A stretch of DNA of 7,863 nucleotides from positions 1 through 7,863 of the forward strand of contig JAUVCY010000071.1 of NCBI GenBank assembly GCA_030595585.1. The letters are read 5' to 3'. Source of the DNA: Thermoplasmatota archaeon (GTDB lineage Archaea; Thermoplasmatota; Penumbrarchaeia; Penumbrarchaeales; Penumbrarchaeaceae). The position numbers and the translations under genes were made by a program. A model generated the notes under the pieces. The model worked only from the letters and a program-made list of their open reading frames with translations, had not been told where the DNA came from and did not search any database. Each line of letters opens with the position of its first letter. Within the stretch, counting starts at the first letter, position 1. Shown here in pieces: positions 1-6,100 of the stretch.

Positions 1-1251
1 CCCCCGCAGCACCAGGCCCACCACCCCGCACCCGTGAGCGGCAGCATACGACCCCCCCGCCCCCCGGGACCATCCCGAGGCTCCCTTACCGTTTGACGTG
101 AGGGAACATGAGGCCACCGAGATCTCCACGGCGGGGGCCACCAGGTCCGGGCGGAGCTCATCAAGCGGGTCACTGTCGCCGTCCGATGGTCGGGGGCCGT
201 AGGTCGATCTGGACCAGACCAGGTCGTCCTCTCTATCTATCGTGGCCATGTCGTCGATGCCTCCGACGATCATCGCCCCATCCGGCCAGTAGGCGTTCTC
301 ATCTCCTCCCGCCTGTCCTCCCGAATTACCGGCCGCGGCCACCACCACAACACCGGACACGGAGAGCGCGTTCACGGCATCTGCTATCGCCCCCCCCTCC
401 GGGCCCAATCCCATTGAGAGGGAGATCACGTCCACACCGGTATAACCGCCCTCCCCCCATCCCGTATCCTGATTCTGATAGCACCAATCGAGGGCTGTGA
501 TCAGGTTTTCCGCAGCCTGCGAAATGGGGGTAGGATAGACGAAAATACGCAGATCTATCAATCCTGCTGCGGGGGCGACACCCTCGTATTCCCCGTCAAC
601 GCCGCGACCCAGGGCGATTGAGGCAAGTCCGGTGCCGTGTCCGTTCCTGTCATCCGGATCGAACGTCCCATCGGTGGGAGCCGCCGGATTGGTGAAATCC
701 GCCCCCGCCACGAAAGAGCCCTCAAGCGAAGGGTGTTCGTTGTCAACCCCCGAATCGATTATCGCTATCGTGATCCCCTCACCTGCATATCCCAGGTTCC
801 TGGCCGTCTGTGGGGAGTAAACGTCCGACCTGGCAGCCTTGACGGCCTTCGCTGAGATGTCCAGGAACACGGGAAGCTCCCTCTGTTTCTCTATCACCAT
901 TACCTCGGGAATATCAGCGATAAGGAGCGCCTCCTCCCTGTTGTGAACGATCGCCGAAAGAACAGGGACCACATCGTATACGAACCTGACATCCGCCCCA
1001 GTGGATGCGATCCTGGCGGCCACGATATCCCGATCCACCTCACCTTTCCCGAGGTGTATGAACGTTCTTACGGAAGCGTCGGTCCAGTCAATGGAATCGT
1101 CGATGAGATCGCCATCCCCATCAAAGGAGTAGGCAGGATACAGGCCCGTCGAGTTCGGAAAGTGGGATGAAACGGCCGTGGGAGAAAGTAGGGGTATTAT
1201 CAAAACGATCAGGCAAAGGAACGCTGATATCAGATGGCCTTTACCGCTCAT
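1..1251 (-). CDS. Secreted subtilisin-like serine protease (S8 family), N-terminal 417 codons, cut by the window edge
   Basis: An exported endopeptidase that would act outside the membrane. My reverse-strand translation is open from the ATG at 1251 to position 1, with no stop. Residues about 7-26 form a hydrophobic signal peptide after a Lys. Residues 44-52 read DGDGDLIDD, a calcium-loop-like motif. About 60-125 resembles an inhibitor-type prodomain. The catalytic domain follows: Asp166 (AIIDSGVD), His205 (NGHGTG), oxyanion Asn309 (AAAGNSGG) and Ser401 (GGSYAAAH). All triad residues are present, but the Ser motif departs from the usual GTSMAxPHVAG, and the His motif has Gly where most relatives have a second His. 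The rest of the protein, including any anchor, lies beyond the edge. It probably shares a transcript with the two-helix protein upstream and is a paralogue of the protease at 3136-7569. The family is secure; substrate is unknown. An ATG at 1254 is an alternative start. Confidence 0.9.
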   Translation of the reverse strand, partial: MSGKGHLISAFLCLIVLIIPLLSPTAVSSHFPNSTGLYPAYSFDGDGDLIDDSIDWTDASVRTFIHLGKGEVDRDIVAARIASTGADVRFVYDVVPVLSAIVHNREEALLIADIPEVMVIEKQRELPVFLDISAKAVKAARSDVYSPQTARNLGYAGEGITIAIIDSGVDNEHPSLEGSFVAGADFTNPAAPTDGTFDPDDRNGHGTGLASIALGRGVDGEYEGVAPAAGLIDLRIFVYPTPISQAAENLITALDWCYQNQDTGWGEGGYTGVDVISLSMGLGPEGGAIADAVNALSVSGVVVVAAAGNSGGQAGGDENAYWPDGAMIVGGIDDMATIDREDDLVWSRSTYGPRPSDGDSDPLDELRPDLVAPAVEISVASCSLTSNGKGASGWSRGAGGSYAAAHGCGVVGLVLRG

Positions 1252-1255
1252 CATC

Positions 1256-1260
1256 TCACC
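1256..1260 (-). promoter_or_regulatory. Ribosome binding site GGTGA deciding the start of the left protease
   Basis: On the minus strand GGTGA lies four bases before the ATG at 1251 and only one base before the ATG at 1254, so the second ATG of the ATGATG pair is favoured. The same GGTGA core precedes the large protease and psmB with 6 and 8 bases of spacing. It matches the anti-Shine-Dalgarno end of archaeal 16S rRNA (known). Confidence 0.55.
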
Positions 1261-1304
1261 TACTCCATATCTCCTTTCCGATCGTTCACGGTGGATCGCT
1301 GTTC

Positions 1305-1844
1305 TCAGATCAGGTATTCTGGCTCCACGACCAGCGACCTGAGCTTCATCACCTTTTTCTCATCTATTGAAATATAGGTGTCCCCGTAGATCCCACCCTC
1401 AACCTCCTTCGGGTAGATGAACACCTTCGGGGGAGTGACAGCAGGCCCATCCACCACCTTTTCAGGCCCGTCGACCTTCGGTGTGACCGGTTTGAACCTC
1501 TTTACCTCTCCCTGCTTTGGTGGATTTCCTACAAAGGCAGAGGCCGTCGGAGCCCTTCCCCGCGGGGGGGCGCTCTTCCTGGATCGCGATACGATCAGGA
1601 TCAATGCTATGACAACGAAGAGGGCCCCTGCAACGACCAGGCGGTACAGCGGCTGGAAATCGGCCAGCAATGCCTCTGATATGACGTCCGTGTACTGGGG
1701 CAGTATTATGAACACCACCACATAAGCTATGAACAGCAGTATCAGCAGGAAGGAAAATGGACTTGGGCCTCCCCTTGGTCTTGGGGTGCCCCCCGCAGGG
1801 GGCAATCTCTGTTGGGGCAGCCTGTTCGCAGGTTGGTCGACCAT
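1305..1844 (-). CDS. Two-helix membrane protein of unknown function with a conserved-looking C-terminal tail
   Basis: I do not recognise a named family. The 179-residue product starts with a Pro/Arg/Gln-rich segment (residues 1-29). Two hydrophobic helices follow (about 30-49 and 67-86), then a basic stretch (SRSRK, 86-90), a Pro/Lys-rich linker (91-139) and a compact end (140-179) containing VFIYPKEVEGGIYGDTYI and a Lys/Arg-rich MKLRSL. The alternation of linker and ordered tail suggests a membrane-tethered cytoplasmic module, but that is inference. The start is uncertain: ATG at 1844 has a weak GGTG six bases upstream, while an in-frame GTG at 1853 would add three residues. A TATA-like box at 1883-1890 serves either. 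The stop is 53 bases before the left protease start, with no clear promoter between, so the two are probably co-transcribed. Reality as a gene rests on the open frame, the clean helices and its good fit between neighbours. Confidence 0.72.
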   Translation of the reverse strand: MVDQPANRLPQQRLPPAGGTPRPRGGPSPFSFLLILLFIAYVVVFIILPQYTDVISEALLADFQPLYRLVVAGALFVVIALILIVSRSRKSAPPRGRAPTASAFVGNPPKQGEVKRFKPVTPKVDGPEKVVDGPAVTPPKVFIYPKEVEGGIYGDTYISIDEKKVMKLRSLVVEPEYLI

Positions 1845-1882
1845 CGTGGACACCGTCTCGGATGTGGGTTATCAACTCAATC

Positions 1883-1890
1883 GGTATAAA
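1883..1890 (-). promoter_or_regulatory. TATA-like box for the two-helix protein and left protease
   Basis: The minus strand reads TTTATACC here, in an AT-richer patch between divergent genes. Archaeal transcription usually starts about 25-28 bases after the centre of the box, which predicts a start near 1859. That leaves a leader of only about 6 bases to the GTG at 1853 or 15 to the ATG at 1844. Confidence 0.5.
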
Positions 1891-1962
1891 CATTTCCGGT
1901 TGGGCCCATGGGTCCACCACCGATGGCCGACCCTCGACATATTACGGCATCCCGGGCAAGTG

Positions 1963-1970
1963 TTATATGT
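1963..1970 (+). promoter_or_regulatory. TATA-like box for carS, predicting a leaderless transcript
   Basis: TTATATGT is centred about 25 bases before the ATG at 1992, the spacing expected between an archaeal TATA box and the transcription start. No Shine-Dalgarno sequence is seen before that ATG. The transcript therefore probably begins at or within a few bases of the start codon. This argues against the upstream in-frame ATG at 1908, which lies before the box. Confidence 0.55.
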
Positions 1971-1991
1971 GACATCAAGAATGAACCGACC

Positions 1992-2582
1992 ATGGGCGAC
2001 CCCGTCACGATCGGATCGGTTCTCGCTATTCTGTTCAAGACCATCCTGATCCTCCTTCCGGCGATGACCGCAAACACATTCGCCCCTTTTCTTGGGGGGG
2101 GCTTGCCTGTTGACATGGGAAGGACGCGCAGGGATGGGAGGAGGTATCTTGGCGACGGAAAGACCTGGAGGGGATTCATAGGCGGGTCCACATGCGCTGC
2201 GCTCCTTGGTTTCCTTATTCTGGTCCTGATGGATTCCACGGGGACAGCATCCTTCGAGGACAGCCTCTGGGGTCCCACCCCTCACAATGTTATACTGATA
2301 ACCGCAATGGCCGTTGGCTCCCTTTTCGGCGATATGCTGGGAAGCTTCATCAAGAGGGCGCTGAACAGGCCAAGGGGTAAGAGGACCCCTCTTCTCGACC
2401 AGTGGGATTACCTCATTGGGGCGGCTCTCTTCATCCTCCCCTTTTACCCATGGTGGATGGATGCCCTCGTCCAGGGCCAGATGTGGATCGGGTTGGCCTC
2501 CATGCCCTTGATAGCCTGGTTGGCGCACACCATCGCCAACAGGATAGGTTACTGGATAGGCGTTAAAAAAGAGCCCTGGTGA
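1992..2582 (+). CDS. carS: CDP-archaeol synthase (CTP:2,3-di-O-geranylgeranylglycerol-1-phosphate cytidylyltransferase)
   Basis: Transfers CMP from CTP to unsaturated archaetidic acid, giving the CDP-activated lipid from which archaeal polar head groups are attached, and releases pyrophosphate (known for the CarS family). It is an integral membrane enzyme. The 196-residue product has the family signatures: LPAMTANTFAPFLGGG (22-37), a cytoplasmic loop with DMGRTRRDGRRYLGDGKTWRG (41-61), and GDMLGSFIKRALNR leading into TPLLDQWDY (113-140), which carry the Asp, Lys/Arg and Asp residues typical of cytidylyltransferases. Hydrophobic helices lie at about 5-24, 62-82, 97-117, 139-155 and 163-185. 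Length fits the family. The ATG at 1992 was chosen because the hydrophobic N-terminus starts there and a TATA box sits just upstream; the in-frame ATG at 1908 would add 28 unlikely residues. The next gene follows 40 bases later but has its own TATA box. Confidence 0.95.
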   Translation: MGDPVTIGSVLAILFKTILILLPAMTANTFAPFLGGGLPVDMGRTRRDGRRYLGDGKTWRGFIGGSTCAALLGFLILVLMDSTGTASFEDSLWGPTPHNVILITAMAVGSLFGDMLGSFIKRALNRPRGKRTPLLDQWDYLIGAALFILPFYPWWMDALVQGQMWIGLASMPLIAWLAHTIANRIGYWIGVKKEPW

Positions 2583-2590
2583 CAAAAGTG

Positions 2591-2598
2591 ATATATAA
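2591..2598 (+). promoter_or_regulatory. TATA box for the DUF457-type gene, predicting a leaderless transcript
   Basis: ATATATAA begins 9 bases after the carS stop codon and is centred about 28 bases before the ATG at 2623. No Shine-Dalgarno sequence precedes that ATG, so the transcript probably starts at or next to it. Upstream GTG codons at 2599 and 2617 lie too near the box to be translated from this promoter. Confidence 0.6.
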
Positions 2599-2622
2599 GT
2601 GCCCAGTCGATATCAAGTGGGG

Positions 2623-3171
2623 ATGTCGCTGTCAAGATGGGATGTACACGTATCTGCCGGGCTGTTCGTCGTGGTCATATTGACCCTTCCATTCATATTT
2701 GTCGTGCTCTCGAACCCGGTTCCAGACACCATGGTCAATATAGCCGGTTTCTTCCTGCCTGCCCTCATCCTTGGAAGCCTCGCCCTGATCGTCGGGTCCG
2801 TACTTCCGGATATCGATGGAAAAGGGAACATACGCTGGATAATAGGTCCGGTGCTCGGGGCCATGGCGATGCTACCACCACTGCTTTCCATCATACTATC
2901 CGAAGGGGTGGCCTCAGGCCTCTCTTTCCTCTTCGCCGATGGCGCCCTGATCTTCCTCTCCATGACGATCGCAGGATACTTACTTCTCCTGCTTCCGCTC
3001 AAACACAGGGGCTTCTTCCACCGGCCGATCGTGGGGATCACCTTCGGGCTGATCTGGTGCGTCTATCTGCTGACGTGCGCCTCCCTCACATCCGGCCTGA
3101 GCGTCCTGGGGGGAACCATGGGTTCTATCGGGTACCTATGGCACCTGGCCCTGGACGGGAGCCTCTTCTAG
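2623..3171 (+). CDS. Membrane-bound metal-dependent hydrolase-like protein (YdjM/DUF457 family)
   Basis: A multi-pass membrane protein of 182 residues with the scattered His and Asp motifs of the YdjM (LexA-regulated, DUF457) family, which is annotated as metal-dependent hydrolase but whose substrate is not well established. Seen here: His9 in an N-terminal WDVHVSAG; GSVLPDIDGKGNIR (58-71) with the paired Asp; KHRGFFHRP (127-135); and GYLWHLALDG (170-179). Together these give the usual HxxxG, LPDID, HRGxxH and HxxxD pattern of likely metal ligands near the membrane face. Hydrophobic helices lie at about 10-30, 40-60, 73-92, 100-125 and 136-152. It follows carS closely, so a role in membrane lipid metabolism is possible but only inferred. 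Its last 36 coding bases overlap the 3' end of the convergent protease gene. Family call is good; function is open. Confidence 0.85.
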   Translation: MSLSRWDVHVSAGLFVVVILTLPFIFVVLSNPVPDTMVNIAGFFLPALILGSLALIVGSVLPDIDGKGNIRWIIGPVLGAMAMLPPLLSIILSEGVASGLSFLFADGALIFLSMTIAGYLLLLLPLKHRGFFHRPIVGITFGLIWCVYLLTCASLTSGLSVLGGTMGSIGYLWHLALDGSLF

Positions 3172-6100
3172 GACCACCGCTGACACCATCTCGACGGTGA
3201 CCGTCTCCACGTTCTCCTCCATCACGACCCCGTGATAGGGGTCGATGATCGGACCTCCTTCAACCATGGCAACAGGTTGGTTTTCGGGAACCACTTCCGT
3301 CGATCTCGTCCTGTATGCGATCGCCAGGATACCTGCTGCGAAGACCAGCAGTAGAACGATCACGGATATCACGAGAACGGCCGACACCGACTCCGATCCC
3401 GTTCCCGTCGAGGATAGGTTGGACCCCTCCCGGACGTCGACATCGTATGAGGAGGACCAGATGAGGTTCCCACCGCCATCCCTGACATCCACCTGGACGA
3501 TATACACCCCCGGAGATCCAGCCACCTTCAGGATCCGGGTATATGTCCCATCGCCTGCTATCCGGTCCCCATCCTGCCCATCGTCCCGGAGCATGACGTT
3601 CTCCTCCTCGAACAGGCCCATCCCCGTCAGTTCCACCGTGTAATACGTCCCGAACGGGGAGATGTCAACATCTATCTTCAGCTCGCCTCCCTGGGAGGGC
3701 TTGAATGTTGAGAACCTGCAGTCCACATCTATCTGACTTTCAAGGTCCACCGACAGGATGACCTCATCGTGATCACCGAAGCTGTCCACGGCCCTGATGG
3801 GAATGGAATACGTTCCCGAGGGGGTGCTGATAGGGGGTGTGAACGAGTTTGTATACACCAGGTCACCCCCGAACTCATCGACACCCGTTCCATCATCAAC
3901 GAGGTCAAAAGATGGCACTCCACCTATCCCGGAGAGGTCCGCCGTAACGCGGATCACCTCATCCGGCAGGTCTAGGTCCTGGACCTCAACGTATATCGTA
4001 AGCTGGGTTATGCCGTCTATCGGCAGGGTGGAGGGCTCTATGATGGAATCCACGATCTCCGGGGAGCGATTTGGATTCTCCACCTCCATCGTCCTCTCAT
4101 CTATCGGCGAATACCTCTCCCCGTCATAGGACCTGGCCTGCAGTGAATGGACCCCGTTGGCGATCCTGGTGGTGTCCAGCTGGAATGCCCAGAGCTCCCT
4201 TCCATCCGCCATTGACCACTCCTGTGTTACCTCAACGCCACCGTCAAGGGGGCCAACTGTCCGGACCTCCACGTATTCGATGCCGGCATCGTCCGAGGCT
4301 CCACCGTCTATGGTGGCGACACCCTCAAGACGGGTCCCATTCTCGAGATCTATGTGTACCTCGGGGGGAAAATTATAATCTGATGGGCGCACCAGCACGG
4401 AGGCCGAATCACGCCCCCACTCCCCATCATCATCCATCGCCTCGAATGTGGCGATGTAGTTCCCCGGCTCGGGGTATCCGACATATGTAAAGGAGTATAC
4501 GTCCTCCCCTTCTATCTCGTATGTGCCGTCCCCATCCACATCCCATCTGACGGAGATGATCTCACCGTCCTCATCCTGAGCTTGACCCGTGAAGGTAACA
4601 GCGTTCTGGGCTTTCACCTCCCTGTCCGGGCCCGCGTCCGCGATCGGGGCCCCCGTGGTGACGGGGTAGTGCAGTATCTCGATATACGACCCCGGCCCAC
4701 CTGTGATCAACGATGAAGAGCTCGTGTTCGAACCTGCAAATATCTCCAGGGTGATCTCCTCCCCCCTGTCCAGCCCTATGTCTCCGATCACGGCCTCCGC
4801 CTCGAAGTAGTTCGGAAGGGTTGACGTCAGTTCCATCTCACCCGACAACACGATGGTCTCATCGGAAAGCAGGACCTGAGCCTCGATATCTACCATGCCA
4901 TCCTCCCCCGATATCAGTTCAAGACGCATCTTGATACTTGAATGCAGGACCAGGCTTCTCTCCATGGCAGGGCTGATCCAGGTCCCAATATATTCTACAC
5001 CATCTGTCGTGATAGGTATCTCCGTGGAGCCCTTCTCGCCCACATCCTCGGAGAGACCACTCGAATTCTGCAGATAAAGCCGGGTGGAGTCGGTCGCCTG
5101 CTGTGTCACGTTTATTACGACAGATGCGTCATTGGAGCTGCTCGCCCCACCGTTGTCCTTTACGGTGAGCTCGGCCCGGAACGAACCAGCGTCCCTGTAA
5201 CGATGCTGAACCGATGAGAGGTTCACCCAGCCGGATGTCTCCCCATCACCGAAATCAAAAAGGTACTGTGTGACCGCCCCTCCTCTCACATTCGTGTCCT
5301 GTGAACCGGACCCATCGAACGTGACCTCCGTCAGCGTGTTCGTGGAGGTCCTGTCGGCCGTCAGTTCAGCCACCGGTGGAGGGTTGATCCCAAGGACCGT
5401 GATGGGCCTCTCCGCGCTGTTGTTCAGCTCATTGGTCTCCGTGATGACGTCATCGGGGTCTGCCACGGCGGTGATCGCGTGGACCCCGGCGCTGGCCTCC
5501 CAGGTAAAGGATACGATCCCGCTCCCTCCCGGTGAGATCGTGCTCTCCTCCTCCCCTATGAATGCCCCGGTCCTTACGGGGCCGTCGAGGAGCCGGATCA
5601 GGACGTTCTGCACCGTGGTCCCGCCCGTGTTGTTGACCTTCACAGTTATCTCCACATCATCGCCGGAATCGGGCCTGTTGCTCGAGAACCATATCGCCAC
5701 GGGTATTATCGAGAGGTCGGCGGGATCGGCCTCGGACGATACCGTGATGTTCAACGCCCGGACGGAACCCTCCATCCCGTTGATGGAGATCAAACCCTGG
5801 ATATTGGCCCTGCTGCCCATTTCCATCGGGGCTTTGATCCTCAGGGAAAGGATCGGCTCGATCGCCACAAGCGGCTGATCGTATGCTATCGATCCCTTCA
5901 CCCTCCACATGCTGCCGATGAGGATAGGCTCATCAAGGGAGGATGTGCCGCTTGGAGACCCCGCATCCAGGCCCACATCCTCTATCGGCCCCCACTCCTT
6001 GGGGACCCGTATCTCGATGGAGAGATGATCCTCATGGGAGGTGAAGTCGGTACGGGAGAACTCCCCTGAGAGCTCCAGGTCGATCGTCTCCCCTCCTATC

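Noticed and set aside
1..100. Possible frameshift at the left edge of the S8 gene
   Set aside because: The other two frames give Trp/Cys- or Arg/Gly-rich products, whereas the open frame retains Ser401, His407 and the following hydrophobic helix.
108..500. Plus-strand open frame of 130 codons
   Set aside because: It is antisense to the S8 catalytic domain and its product is dominated by Arg, Pro and Ser, as expected from an opposite frame of GC-rich coding DNA.
1908..1991. Upstream extension of carS from an ATG at 1908
   Set aside because: It adds 28 residues unlike the family and lies before the TATA box at 1963-1970; the helix-forming N-terminus begins at 1992.
1872..2585. Minus-strand open frame of 237 codons opposite carS
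   Set aside because: It covers the clear CDP-archaeol synthase frame, has a low-complexity charged product without any recognisable domain, and lacks a ribosome site.
2637..3200. Plus-strand 187-codon frame overlapping the DUF457 gene
   Set aside because: It is Arg/Pro/His-rich with no membrane helices, while the other frame shows the complete YdjM-type motif set.
5270..5878. Plus-strand 202-codon frame inside the large protease gene
   Set aside because: It is antisense to the CARDB and first PKD region and has no promoter, ribosome site or recognisable motif.
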